Assembly: GCA_963573305.1 (NCBI GenBank)
Contig: OY754332.1
Location: 51,931,559-51,995,558 of the forward strand
Reading direction: 5' to 3'
DNA from: Pyrrhosoma nymphula
Lineage: Eukaryota; Arthropoda; Insecta; Odonata; Coenagrionidae
Length of the DNA stretch: 64,000 bases
In this document: positions 1 through 11,009 of the stretch, piece after piece
Layout of the letters: each line of letters starts with the position of its first letter
Numbering within the stretch: position 1 is the stretch's first letter
The notes under the pieces: generated by a model
What the model was told of the DNA's origin: nothing
Seen by the model: the letters and a program-made list of their open reading frames with translations, nothing else
Databases searched by the model: none
Program-made: the position numbers and the translations under genes

Positions 1-560
1 TCTTTTAGCGCTTTTATCCTTCGTCTGGAATATAAGGAAAATCATTGTTCGGTCTCTAATACCTTTTATACCTCCCGTCCAACTAAGAGCATGTTGTCCT
101 TGCTATGGTAGTATTTTTTTAACAGAGTGATACTTTAGTAATCAGTAAGTAATTATCACATTTGAAAATCTCTTCAGGTTTAGCACTTTGTGTATTAAAA
201 TAGAATTCTATATCAATATATCTCAAGAATATCAAATTGCTGGCCAATTTTTAACCTTGCCATTTCGTTTATTACGCAGGTAAATGCCAAGACTTATCAG
301 CACTAGTCCTTAAGCGAAGTATTTAAAGCTCTTGGTCTATTCCGTTCTGGTTCTTATGGAATTACAAAGTCTTCTTTTATGCTGCCGTCATTATACCATA
401 AAGTAAATCTCGATATTAAAATCAAATTACTGCTTGTTGTAACGGTTTTTTAAACCTTTATATCCTGTTTCTAGTTTACCGAGATAAATAACACTATAAT
501 TAGAAAATGAATATAAAAAAATGAATTGACACAATTGTAACTTTTTTTCTCTTGTTTCAG

Positions 561-874
561 ATAGTTTACTAACGCACCACGTTCTGAAACTTCTACTTCG
601 ATGCGTGAATCGGCTGATGATCACTGCACCAAGAGCTCGAGTTAATCTCCAACTGGAAAGCACCGAGGCGTCGACACGGCAGTTGGCGTTTGGATTAATA
701 CTTCATGATGCATGGCGGAATAACTCAGAAGATTCCACTGTCAACTCTTTGAAAAGATTAATTTTTTCTTGTTTCTGTACTGCATGCAGTCACGTCAATA
801 AAATACAATTAAGCGCGGCTGCATGCATTTTTCAATGGCAACATTTTGCTGATTGTAACAATTTCTTTAGTTAA
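561..874 (+). CDS. Candidate host-gene 3'-terminal exon, unrecognised
   Basis: A strong splice-acceptor pattern (pyrimidine-rich run ending in CAG at 560) is followed by an open frame from 563 to a TAA at 872-874. An AATAAA polyadenylation signal lies near 933, about 60 bases past the stop, as expected for a last coding exon. The first ~60 residues have mixed composition (many Leu, Arg, Ser), and the last ~30 look less protein-like. I do not recognise the family. No partner exon is visible within the preceding 560 bases, so any upstream exon would lie outside the window. The alternative is a chance open frame next to a chance acceptor. The combination of acceptor, open frame and poly(A) signal is the only support. 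Confidence 0.35.
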
Positions 875-1900
875 GCATGCATTGTTACTTGTTAAAATCT
901 GACCATTTATGCACTCCTGTTTACAGTGAAGCTAATAAAACTTGTTAACCTTGAACAGTTTTCTCAATCGAATATTTTGACCCTCAATTGTTTCTCTCGA
1001 TTTGAACTTCCCCGTTCAACTTCAGACTTATTCGCTAATGTTTACATTTTGGACTTGGAATATTTTCGCGAATTTTACTAAAAACGAAAAATATCAATAA
1101 TATTGGAAAAAATCAGTTCGCTAGCACATTTTTGGCAATTTTTTTGGAAAAATTACCTTAAATTACTATTATAAGTCCAACGTGATTTTTAGGGTCTTCT
1201 GTCCAGCGTCGAGACTTTGGTAAATAAAATTTTGGTAGGGTCCTTTTAATAATTTTATTTCCATCAAAAAATACAAATAATTGCACTCCTTCGCATTCGA
1301 CGACTAATGGGAGACTGGCATGTCCCGACTCCCAGCAGCTGAGAATCAGGACTTTTTCTCGAGAGTCCCATGAGTCGCCGTATGTGAAGGAGTGCTGACG
1401 ATGATATGCGTCAAAGATTAGAAGATGTCAGCAGAGCCATTCCGGATGATCCACAATGTTGCTTCTGGTCGGGGTTCTCGATCCCTGCCACTGCATCACT
1501 GCGCGTTGGTGAAACCGCGAGGAATCTGTCACGAACAAGACAAGTGATGCCCTCATCCTGAGAATGGTTCCAAGCTATTCCTCCTCTGAAATCAAGAAAA
1601 TTTGGAAGTAGATTAATTCCTTCAATCTGCATAGTGGTATAAACAGTATCAGGTTAGACAATCAAAAAAATAGTAGTAGTGTCCCTAAATAAATACAATG
1701 AAACTGGTGCCAAGAAAGGAAGTTATAGAATGTAAATTGTACGGCTAGGACACTAAAAGTGTAAAAAACCTTGGCTTATCACCAAAACGCATATAGAAAT
1801 AGGTAAAAAGTATAGTAAAAAGAACTAACTGGGAGATCAAGCAGCAGAAAGTGACCTGAGAATATGGATCTTAAGACTGAAGTTCGATACGGTAAGAGTG
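875..1900. other. No gene seen
   Basis: AT-rich non-coding sequence. It holds the AATAAA near 933 and, at 1411-1632 on the minus strand, a 73-codon open frame with no recognisable domain and no homopolymer or repeat structure. I see nothing else here. Confidence 0.5.
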
Positions 1901-2780
1901 GCTCCAACAAACAGCCTAGAATTTGGAGTTGGAATGCTCACGGCAGCAGAACATAGAAGATTGAAAGCAATGAGAATGAGGCGTTATCGAATAACTGAAT
2001 GATCGTATGGTTAGACATATTCACCAAAAATAAGTCTTAAGAAGAGCAGAGATAATTGTGATAATAAAAAACTGATGATGATGAACATTTTTCAAAAGTA
2101 AAAAAGATATTTTGAGACTGACAGATTAAAAAGATAATGAATGGAACATTCACCGAAGAATATCACGCCATGGATCAATTCTTATGCGTTGCGATCGGTC
2201 TAGGGCAATAAATTGTTGATCAGTGAAAGTTGTTAACATTGTCTTATGGAATGTGTTCATGCAAGTGACTGAGGACTGATATTTACATGATATATTGAAA
2301 ACAGCTAAGGAGAATTGACTGAAACCAATCAGTTCTCTACAATTATGAAGAGCTCATAGTCGGAGTCAGAAAATCTTGAGATTGGCCGACTAAAAAGAAA
2401 AGTGGGATAGACAACGAATAAAATCACTTCATGGATGAGCTCTCATGCTTTGAAAATGGCGTAAGGCAGTTCTATGTTGATGATTTGGTGATATGGATGG
2501 AAGGTGAAGGTTGTCAGGGCACTCGGGGTGTAGATTTGACGCTGAAGATCGAGCATATCTCCTCAAGATTGCTTAGAATGCATATAAAAGTTACATAGAA
2601 GCATAAAAAGGAGTGAAATTGCGATTCTAGCATGCTAAGGTACACTAGATTGAGAGGCTGAAAAGTGAAATGCTGACTGTGAGAATCCGGAAGAAGATAT
2701 GAGAGACCGTCACAAAGGTTGAATACTAAGAGTGCCCAGGAGTTTACATGATAACCTTGATTAGCGTGAGATGGGATGCT
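1900..2780 (+). mobile_element. Highly decayed LINE remnants (RTE-like end and an RT YVDD block)
   Basis: Two short coding-like patches survive. At about 1945-2000 a translated stretch (TAEHRRLKAM, then R-rich) resembles the conserved RTE-type C-terminal block ending LKAFEMW in the intact RTE element of this window. At 2461-2601 one frame reads YVDDLVIW near its start, which is the reverse-transcriptase catalytic C block, and is followed by a further ~35 residues before a stop. Everything around is riddled with stops. The order (C-terminal block before RT block) means they belong to two insertions or to a rearranged one. Very old and non-functional. Confidence 0.45.
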
Positions 2781-3481
2781 TCTGAGTTCAATTGTTGACC
2801 CTCAAATGAAAAATAATTGTGTACCTATACTTCTAAAATGGTTCAATGTAAAAAGTTGTTTGTTTTGCTTTTAAATATTGACTTCAACAAATACGGATGT
2901 GGGATGAGGTAATTAGCTACAAAATCATCAGGTTTGGCAGACTGGAAATTGAGTCTATTAGCCGCCGACTAGTTTAATGAACACACATGAAAGGCAATTG
3001 GTTTCAATCTAGGGGCAGACGGCGTTTCAGGGCAGTATTTCTAAGGCTAATTTCCCCGTGTTGATGTCATACCTTACACCCGAGTACCTAAATATTAAAT
3101 CAAGAGAAGTTACTTTTTCACTGTTTAGTATACTCAGTGAAACACCCGTGACTGATTCACAATACCGATAGGATACCTCTAGTAAAAGTTTATAAATACC
3201 ATGTTGTTAGTCATGCCACTTAGTATAAACGGCTTAAATTTAAACTTTCAAACGCATTGTCAAGGAAAGTTTATTAAAGAATAAAACTGTTAAATTAATT
3301 CCAACACTTTCATGCTACAGCTTTCGTGTTTCACCACCATGACACAACATACTGGGAATATTTTCGGCAAAAAATAAATAGTTTTTCATAGTGTTGTACG
3401 CATATTTCATTGCATGTTTGCGAACGTTTTATTAAAACTTGAAAATACGCCAAGGAACGTAATTTTAGGATGAATCATACC
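2781..3481. other. No gene seen
   Basis: AT-rich spacer before the piggyBac-type left terminus. It has no open frame over 60 codons and no repeat that I could define. Confidence 0.5.
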
Positions 3482-3704
3482 TTAACACTAGAAGGACCAT
3501 ACCCGTCATTTTGACGGGTAACCTCTACTACGTAATCATATTGCCTACAATTTTTTTTCCGTCGTCTTAATTTTTTCTGACTTTTATTTATTTTTTATGG
3601 TACGTATTCTGTTAAAATATAATTTAATTTTTTCAAATAGAAATGGAGTTATACCACCTGTCTACCTTAAAAGACCAACACCCGTCAAAATGACGGGTAA
3701 GGCG
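3482..3704 (+). repeat. piggyBac-type terminus (TTAA + TIR + subterminal palindromes)
   Basis: TTAA at 3482-3485 is followed by CACTAGAAGGACC and a palindrome pairing ACCCGTCA with TGACGGGT. The same palindrome in the other orientation recurs at about 3679-3702. The terminal 13-mer matches, in inverse orientation and with one difference, the sequence ending at 30762 next to a second TTAA (30763-30766). TTAA target duplication and a terminal repeat with subterminal repeats are hallmarks of the piggyBac superfamily. The palindrome also recurs at about 30701-30720. Confidence 0.75.
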
Positions 3705-3893
3705 TTTCTAGTTTATTTGTAACGGTAACGCGTGTTTTATTCAGGAAATCACTACACTATATTACGTCTGGATGCTTTAGGTAGCACATTTATGCATTTA
3801 ACATTCCTTATTACAATTTGAATGGAAATAAGCAGCATATCTGCCATACCGAGTGGCGTGTGGTAGGTCAGAGCAGTGGAAGCAGGAGCGACG

Positions 3894-4082
3894 TCATCGG
3901 AGAACGTAACCGCTACCACGAGAAAAAGGACATCTTTTGGATAAAGGTAGTTTCGTGGGTCCCCCCAAGACCACAGGTATACGAGACACAAGGAAGGTGT
4001 AATTAGTGCGGTCCTCGCTCGAAGAAGACCCCTTTCCGAACCCTTCCTCGGGCTCCGAGAGATAATCCGGGTCGTCGGACAC
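3894..4082 (-). pseudogene. Possible piggyBac transposase N-terminus remnant
   Basis: This minus-strand frame starts with an acidic, serine-rich stretch (SDDPDYLSEPEEGFGKGSSS) like the disordered acidic N-termini of piggyBac transposases. It continues to a CPFSRGSG motif reminiscent of the Pro-Phe-x-Gly block preceding the DDE domain. It begins with GTG rather than ATG and stops after 62 residues, and no DDE domain follows. Its orientation (reading toward the 3482 terminus) is opposite to the piggyBac C-terminal remnant at 29.8-30.3 kb, so the two need not be one gene. Assignment rests on composition and on the adjacent piggyBac-type terminus. Confidence 0.35.
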
Positions 4083-4317
4083 AGCGTGAGGTTACCCCGG
4101 CAGACATGACCATCCGTAGTACATTTTTTACTTTAATAATTCGGATGCTTAGAGATTAATAAATAAAGTAATGTTACTCCTGACGGCGGAGCGATTAAGT
4201 ACGTCTTTTGATCGAGGTTCTACGATGAGAAATAACGATTTTACGAAAGTTGATGTGATTTTAACCGATTGCCTCCAGAAAATTGGCAACGCCGAAGCTA
4301 TGGGAGGGGAGGGGGGA

Positions 4318-4582
4318 AAGCAAGAGGCGCTTTTTTCTCCCCCGACTCCTATTTTAAGCTAACCCACGTGGGATCGGAATTGCGGTAGTGATGTCCTGCA
4401 AGGGTGTTTGGAGGAGGGTGTGTTTTCACCTACTTTCACTATTTTATCTATTCCTCTATTTGCAGAGTAATGTATAAAAGTTAAAAGAAAGGCAAGAGGT
4501 GCTTTTTTCTCCTCCCACTCCGCTTTTAAGCTTACAGTATTTTATCTAATCCTCTAATAGCAGAGGGATGGATAAAAGTAAC
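4318..4582. repeat. Imperfect duplicated segments
   Basis: A block beginning GCAAGAGG(C/T)GCTTTTTTCTC at 4320 recurs at 4492. A second block beginning TTTTATCTA at about 4441 recurs near 4541. The copies differ at scattered positions. The flanking region to 4780 has no gene. It could be a decayed tandem duplication of piggyBac-internal or host sequence. Confidence 0.5.
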
Positions 4583-4799
4583 CGAGCTAATCGTAGATCA
4601 ACCATACGCAGCGAGTTGTTCGGCTTAAAAAGTAGTTAGTCGAATTTTGAACATAATAGAATTACAGAAAAAAACAAAACAAGAGTACCGGATATAATTT
4701 TCAGGGACGATCAAATCTCCTTAGTAAAGAACACTAATACATTAGTAGTACTAGTCAATTAGCGTAACGTAAGGAATTAAATCGCATGTTTACATCATC

Positions 4800-5590
4800 T
4801 TGTTGATATTACAGGAGCAGGTGCCATAACTGGAACAAAAGACTGGCTCACCGACGATGTCTAGGCCAGTGAAGTGTTCTAAACAGGTTTTAATATACAT
4901 ACAGGACATGACTAATTGATCTGGAGAAGGAGTGTTCATATCGGTAAAGAACACGATTGCAGACCGTAAGATGCCCGGAAACAAATATTGAGTCAGTGTG
5001 TCGCTCTTCCAAATGTTATAAATAAAAAAATACGTGTGCTCGTTCTACAGACCGCCTGACAATTATAATAACTCAATCATTGAACTCGAGATACAAATAA
5101 TGAATGTAAATCCCAACGATTCGGGACGAAGCTTCATTATAGGCGGAGATTTCAATGTCCCTTTAGTAGATTGGAGAAAATACAGCTACATTTCAGGGAG
5201 GAGAGAAAAATACAGCTGCGAGGCGCTTTTAGCTATGTTTACGTCGGACAACTTAGAACAGATACACCAAACAGAGGAGACGATATTCTTGATTTTCTGG
5301 CGACAAATTTACCAGATAAAGGGGTAAATGTTGAAACTCTAAATGGTATTAACGACTATAGAGTAGTTACAGCTCAAATCTGATTTGACCAGTATGAGAA
5401 TCATAATAAGAGGAGAAAAATATTGGTTCATAGGAAAGCTGATGTCATCGCACTTGGACTTTATCTACAGGAATCCCTTGTTGACTTTCGAAAGGAAACA
5501 GGAAAAGATACAGAGGCGACTCAGAAATGTTTGTATATATCGTACGTTTTGGGATTGAAAAATACATTCTATTCAAATATAAAATGCATA
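4800..5590 (+). pseudogene. LINE-A ORF2 endonuclease part, broken (copy 1)
   Basis: Apurinic-like endonuclease (EEP family) that nicks target DNA for target-primed reverse transcription. Recognisable blocks include a GT-x-WLTDD block near 4830-4860, a YRPPDN block at 5048, GGDFN followed by DW at about 5143-5175, and a decayed SDH equivalent at about 5350. The frame is broken by stops and shifts at least at 4862, 5327 and 5383. The linker C-terminal to the domain continues to about 5585 and is then lost in the internal deletion. Confidence 0.75.
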
Positions 5591-5635
5591 AACGACAAAC
5601 ATTTGTACCTAAACATTTGTACACAAACCTTTTGT

Positions 5636-6435
5636 ACATAAACGACATCGGTGACAAAGTTGACAGTAAGCTTAGATTATTTGCTGACGACGCAGTGGTG
5701 TATAGAGAAATTCGTAGCTTTAATGACAAGGAAGCGCTAACTAAGGATCTCGAGGCAATACAAGAGTGGTGCGATGCGTGGCAGCTAGAATTAAACCTGA
5801 AAAAATGCGTTGTTGTGAATTTTTGGAAACGGAAAAACGCTCCTTGTAACAGCTATTGCATAAACAACATAAAACTAGACACCGTAGAATCGGTTAAGTA
5901 CCTCGGAGTTAAACTGACTAATGATCTATCGTGGAGTAAACATATTCGAGAAATTACCGGTCAAGCTAATCGTAAATCGGGATTTGTTAAAAGAGTACTT
6001 GGCAAGTGCGACGATAAAGTTAGGGAAATCAGCTACTTCTCCCTCGTTAGACCCCACTTAGAATATGCCGCCAGTATTTGGGATCCTTATGAGATAGGCT
6101 TGGAAACTGAGTTAGAACGCGTGCAGCGAAGATCGGCAAGATATATTAAAGGCCGTTATGATAATCTCGTTAGTGTTACTGACCTTTTGCAGCAACTGGG
6201 ATGGGAAAAGCTTTCAGACCGTCGATTAAAATTTAGACTAAATCTATTATGTAAGTTCCAAACCGGTCTATTCTCTGACGACGTTGATAATATTTTACGA
6301 AATCCGACATACTACGGTAGATCAGATCATGAGAGTAAAATTAGGGAACTAGACTGCAGAACGGATAGATTTAAGATGTCATTTTTCCCACGAACGATAA
6401 GGGACCATAATAGCTGCCATGAGACTTTTATCTAG
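5636..6435 (+). pseudogene. LINE-A ORF2 reverse transcriptase C-terminal half (copy 1)
   Basis: One open frame covers the RT palm from the LYINDIGD block through FADDAVVYRE (catalytic Asp pair at about 5684-5692) to the C-terminus with FKMSFFPRTIRD, ending in TAG at 6433-6435. The finger and early palm motifs are absent because of the deletion, so it cannot be an active polymerase. The 3' UTR runs on to the stem-loop at 6749-6781. Confidence 0.85.
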
Positions 6436-6805
6436 GTTTGTCGTTAGGTAGTGTAGCTCTTAGTAGTGGTAGTACTCCTAATACTTGAATCCTTATCTGT
6501 TACCTAGTACATACTAACAGCACGCCTAGCATGTTTCTGCATGGGCCTTGAGTCCCTGTCCATCTGTGTAGTTGTAGAATGCATGTATATTGAGGTCACT
6601 CTCCATTTTGATGACATCGGTAGTGTAGTGTTGCATGCTTGTGAGGCTTCGCCTCATGACAAGCATTAGCGATTCATGCTAATGCATAATTAGTCGTAGT
6701 TACACTAACTTTAGGGTATAGTGTAATGCATGTTGGTGATTACTCACCCCCTGCCACACACCCCTGAGGTGGCTTGCAGGGTATTTTGTAGATGTAGATG
6801 TAGAA

Positions 6806-7045
6806 AAGGGAGGGAACAAGCTGAAATGGTATAATTGGTGTATATTTGGAGGTGAGGGAAGCGCTAAGGCAGAATAGAGTTGGCCATGCTAAAAGAGAGC
6901 AAATTCTAGTAACTACCAACAATATCGGTAGTGATTCAGCAGTCAAAAAGTAAAGGGCATCTAACACGGCTTTCAAGGAAGCATTAAATAATTCCTTCAT
7001 GGAGTTTAAGAGAGAAACTCTCGACAATCAGCTCAGAACTAAATA
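6806..7045 (+). mobile_element. Older LINE-A linker fragment
   Basis: Just after the tail of copy 1, translated patches correspond to the ORF2 linker. A KWYN patch near 6826 parallels RWYD of the fullest copy, and a block beginning AFKEAL near 6970 parallels KKAFRKAF, followed by FKRETL against FKRKTL. It has several stops and clear divergence. It is a separate, older relative of LINE-A, possibly the sequence into which copy 1 inserted. The next ~180 bases (7046-7227) show nothing. Confidence 0.6.
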
Positions 7046-7227
7046 ATAATTTACAGTTCGTAGCGGTAGGGTGACTGTAATATCAAACCATAGCATTCAA
7101 ACCATTACACTTTCATGTTTTATTAAATTTCCGTTTATTTTTCTTGGAATTGATTTGAACATGAGAAACAAATTCGAGAATTTTACTGTTCTGTGCGTGA
7201 GCATTATATTGAAAACCGAACTGAAAC

Positions 7228-9721
7228 ACCATAAAACTCCGTAAACATGCTTTAAGAAATACATAAGTTAGTAAGCTACACTACCAGTCAACTAATCTAT
7301 TTCTAAGTCCTTACACAGCCGTTATAGTCTCTTATCGCTCGCGGAAAAAACGACATTTTAAATCTATCTGTTCTACAGTCTATCTCTTTTATTTTATTTT
7401 TATGATCAAATCTACCATAGTACGTTGGCGGTCGTAAAATATATTCAACTTCGTCGGAAAATAAACTACTCTTGAATTTACATAATAGATGTAGTCTTGT
7501 TTTCAATCTACGGTCTGACAGTGATTCCCATCCGAGTTGTTCTAAGAGGTCAATAACACTAACAAGACTATCGTAACGGCTTCTCACGTACCTGGCAGCT
7601 CTTCTCTGTACACGTTCTAACTCTGTTTTTAAGCCTTTTTCATGAGGATCCCAAACACTGGAAGCATATTCTAAATGGGCCTAACGAGAGAGAATTAGCT
7701 TATTTCTCTCACTTTGTCGTCGCACTTGCCTGGAATTCTTTTAACAAATCCCAATTTACGATTAGCTTGACCTGTTATTTCCCGAATATGTTTATTCCAC
7801 GATAGATCATTACTGAGCCTAACTCCGAGATATTTTACGGATTCTACCGTCTGTAATTGGGTATCCTGAATGAAATAGCTCTGTTGTGGGGAGTTATTTT
7901 TCCCCAGAATTTCATTACTAAGCATTTTTTCAAATTTAACTCTAGCTGCCACGCATCGCACCATGCTTGGACTGCAGTAAGGTCGTTTGTTAGTTTATCC
8001 TTATCTTCACTGCTACGGATTTCCCTGTATACTACAGCGTCGTCTGCAAATAATCGAAGTTTACTATCTATTATTTCACCAATATCGTTGATATAGAGTA
8101 GGAAGAGGAGTGGGCCTATGATACTACCCTGAGGGACGCCAGAAGTGACTCTAACTTCGTTGAAGGCTACGCCGTCTAATACAACTCTTTGCACGCGATC
8201 GCTCAAAAGTTCTCTGATCCAGGAAATTACATCATCGTCTAGGCCGTATGATTTTAGTTTTACTAATAACTTTCCGCGGGGCACTTTATCAAATGCTTTT
8301 TTGAAATCAAGAAAAATCGCGTCCATTGGAATGTTGTCCTCTCCGGAGACTAAAATATCGTGGGCAAACAGAGCTAACTGAGTTTCGCATGATCTACCTT
8401 TCCTGAATCCGTGTTGAGTTCTCATTAACAAGTTATGCGTGTCTATGTGTTTTATTACTGAGCTGACAACAATGTGTTCAAGGATTTTGCATGAAATGGA
8501 CGTTAAAGATATCGGTCTGTAATTACATGGCTGTTCCTTGTCTCCACTTTTGAATATGGGCGTTACATTGGCAATTTTCCAGTCATTTGGTACTCCGTGT
8601 TGCTTTATGGATATTGTGAATATTAGCTGCAAGTAGGGGGCAATTTCTGACGCTAGTTCTTTATAGGTACACGCGAGAAGGGATTTCGTCTGGACCAGGT
8701 GACTTATTTGGACTGAGCAATTTCAATAAAATTTCTATTCCGTGAGCACTAATATCAAGGGGAGGCATCTTTCGTATGCAATGATTATCAACCGCCACGG
8801 ATGAATTCTCAGATGACTCAGTGAACACGCTCTTGAAGTAGGAATTTAATAAATTGGCTTTATCGGAACTGTTTGATAACACATCTCCATTATCGTTTCT
8901 TAGCGAACAAACGGTAGATCTTTAACCTTGAACTTCCCTAACATAAGACCAAAATGCTTTTGGGTTATCCCGTAACTGCTCTACAAGTGTTTTACTTTTA
9001 AAATTCGTCAATGCATTCCCGAACGCTTCCTTTGTAGCGGCTTTAGACAACTTATATTTATTAATTATTAACTCTCGATCACTAGGAGACACATCATGAA
9101 TGATTTTTTCATCTTAGCATGGCACGCTCTCTGTCGCCTTAACAATTTCTGACTTCCGCGTCATACCATCTCGGTTCGCTACCTTCTTTTTTTATTTTAC
9201 TAGGGATATATCTTTTGATTCCTGAATTTATGAGCGAAAGAAAAGCTTTCCAAGTCGCTTCTACATTTAACTCCATTACTGATTTTTGAAACACGGGAAA
9301 AGCATTTTTCAGATTACTCTTGAACCCATCAAAATCAGCTCTTTTAAATATGAAAACTTTTCGTTCTCGTTTAAAACGTTTTGCGATATTTAAAGAAAAC
9401 TTGGCTGCTACTGCCCTATGATCACTGATTCCCTCGACGGTGCTCACATTTAATACCTGATGTGGTATATTTGTCGCTAACAAATCAAGAATATTTTCTC
9501 CTCTGTTAGGAGCGGAAGCTATTTGAAGCAATGCGTTTGATGAAAAAGCGTGCAGTAACGCCTCGCAAATGACTCTATCTCTCCCACCGGGTATGAAGCT
9601 ATAGGTCTTCCAATCTATAGAGGGTAAGTTGAAATCTCCGCCTAATATCAGATTTCTATCAGGATATTTGGATACTAGTCTGTTTATTTGGGTTTCAAAA
9701 TCCAAAATTGATGTTGTTATA
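7228..9721 (-). mobile_element. LINE-A copy 2, truncated at both ends
   Basis: Minus-strand copy of the subfamily shared with copies 4 and 5. The 5' end (right) stops abruptly within the endonuclease at about 9721. The 3' end (left) stops inside the 3' UTR at about 7228, so the terminal stem-loop and TAGATG tail are missing. Loss of the 3' end is unusual for target-primed insertions and points to a later deletion or rearrangement here. Unrelated sequence (9722-10017) with an imperfect inverted arrangement of ATTCG(T/C) words follows on the right. Confidence 0.88.
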
Positions 9722-9729
9722 GTGGACAC
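7303..9729 (-). pseudogene. LINE-A ORF2 (EN-RT), multiply frameshifted (copy 2)
   Basis: Pieces in order on the minus strand: endonuclease with GGDFNLPSIDW and SDHRAV (9139-9729), linker and RT fingers with NKSPGPDEIPSRVY (8661-8882), RT palm with FLDFKKAFD, GVPQGS and FADDAVVY (7844-8632), and the C-terminal region (7303-7964). The frame changes at about 9135, 8650, 7900 and 7700. It retains a TTAATAA duplication in the linker (about 9058-9071) that copy 5 has lost. Confidence 0.88.
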
Positions 9730-10017
9730 CCGAGCGATTTATAGACACCCGACACAAATTGGTTAAAACCAAGTTCTGAATCACGAATCATAGATAATTC
9801 AAATAAAAGTAAATATACACTTTCGATTCGTGGACCGTGATTCGTAATGGCGAATCGTGCCCAACTATGCTTGTCAGTACTTAATATAATCATTTGACTT
9901 CCTACTATTTTGTGAAATCATCTTCTCTCAGCCATCATTAATTTGGTATTGGATCTATTCCTGAAACTTTCGCAAACACAGTTTGTTGGCAAGGCCTTAA
10001 TTTTGTTTGCATTATAG
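9722..10017. other. Spacer, no gene
   Basis: Between LINE-A copy 2 and the Mutator-like exon. It has repeated CGAATC/GATTCG words around 9780-9870 in partly inverted arrangement. It ends in a plausible splice acceptor (TTATAG at 10012-10017). Confidence 0.4.
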
Positions 10018-10270
10018 GGCTTTCAGTACTCCGGCTAATGGTGTGCCTAAAGGAAGGTGTATATTCAATGTCGAGCATCTATTTAGCGTCTTGAGGAATT
10101 TTGAAAGGCACGGCCCACTAGACTGTTCTATTTCGGATATGGAATTAATCAAAGAAACACGAAAGGGATTTTTCAGTGAATTCCACCTGAAGTGCAAGAT
10201 GTGTGGAATTGAGAAGAGCATTTGTAATGAAGACCCACACGACATAAAGATGGACATAAATAAAGCTATA

Positions 10271-10399
10271 GTTAGTCAGTAGGTTTATAAATCGTATTTG
10301 TCTTTGATTACTAAATATGTGTTCAAAAACTTTGCATTCCGTATAGGTGCCGCTTAAGGCGGAAGGCTCTCTAAAATATATACATTAACTTTTCTATAG
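10271..10399 (+). other. Probable intron 1 of the Mutator-like gene
   Basis: It begins GTTAGT and ends in a pyrimidine-rich tract plus CTATAG. Removing it joins the INKAI-coding codon to the GYSQ-coding exon in frame. A stop (TAG at 10280) lies inside it. Confidence 0.6.
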
Positions 10400-10692
10400 G
10401 TCACAGGAATATTATGCATTGGACAAGGATACTCACAGATGAATGAGATCTGTTCCTTATTGGATATACCTTCCATGGCAATTATACTTTTGTGCGTCAT
10501 CAGGAGAAAGTAGCATCTACCATCCACGATGTTGCATGGGAGCAAATAAAATCTGCATCAAAGGAGGAAGCAGATATATCAATTGAAAAGGGAGAAATAG
10601 ACAAAGATGGAATTCCTATGATAAGTTTTGTCTGCAATGGATCATGGGCAAAGAGATCTTATCGAACAAATTACAATTCCCTGTCTGGAGTG

Positions 10693-10794
10693 GTGCATAT
10701 TAAACACTGTCGCTTTAACATATATTTGAAATTGTGTTTAAATGACGAAATTAAACGCCATAATTTAACACAATGACTCTTGCGCTCTACGCAG
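10693..10794 (+). other. Probable intron 2 of the Mutator-like gene
   Basis: 102 bases ending in CTACGCAG. Excision joins SGV to ACIVGY, the order seen in the family. The donor is GTGCAT, so the site is less certain than intron 1. Confidence 0.5.
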
Positions 10795-11009
10795 GCGTGC
10801 ATTGTAGGCTATCGCTCCAAAAAAGTACTCTTCATTGGAGTGCGAAACAAATACTGCTGTCTATGTGCGCATGGGCGTTCGAAGGATGGTACTGCTGAAG
10901 TTAAGGATCACGTCTGTTATAAGAATTGGAGCGGATCTTCAACGGGCATAGAATGGCCAGGCGGAGTTCTAGAAGATGGCAAAGGCATAATCGATGTTCA
11001 ATGTCCAAT

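Larger units (their letters stand above)
4785..6803 (+). mobile_element. LINE-A copy 1 (SGNH/CR1-like family), internally deleted
   Basis: A non-LTR retrotransposon copy, truncated at its 5' end within the endonuclease. It starts in the block equivalent to 56,220 of the fullest copy and ends with the shared 3' stem-loop and a (TAGATG)n tail at about 6789-6803. It belongs to the same subfamily as copy 3 (near-identical C-terminus and 3' UTR) and differs from copies 2, 4 and 5. About 1 kb is missing between roughly 5585 and 5635, so the endonuclease-RT linker is joined directly to the RT catalytic block. Confidence 0.9.
10018..10995 (+). pseudogene. Mutator-like transposase (MULE, Pfam 'Mutator' type), three exons, 3' truncated
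   Basis: The conceptual product matches the Mutator-like transposase domain family common in arthropod genomes. It shows a KGRCIFNVEHLF start block, a CKMCG cysteine pair, GYSQMNEI, DGIPMISF with NGSWAKRSY, GVRNKYC and a CYKNWSGSST block. Three exons can be drawn: 10018-10270 (donor GTTAGT), 10400-10692 (acceptor CTATAG) and 10795-~10995 (acceptor CGCAG). They keep phase across the family motifs, although the second donor (GTGCAT) is weak. A one-base shift near 10478 disrupts exon 2. The gene is cut off by LINE-A copy 3 starting near 11010. The downstream DDE-containing half is not found anywhere in the window. Confidence 0.8.
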
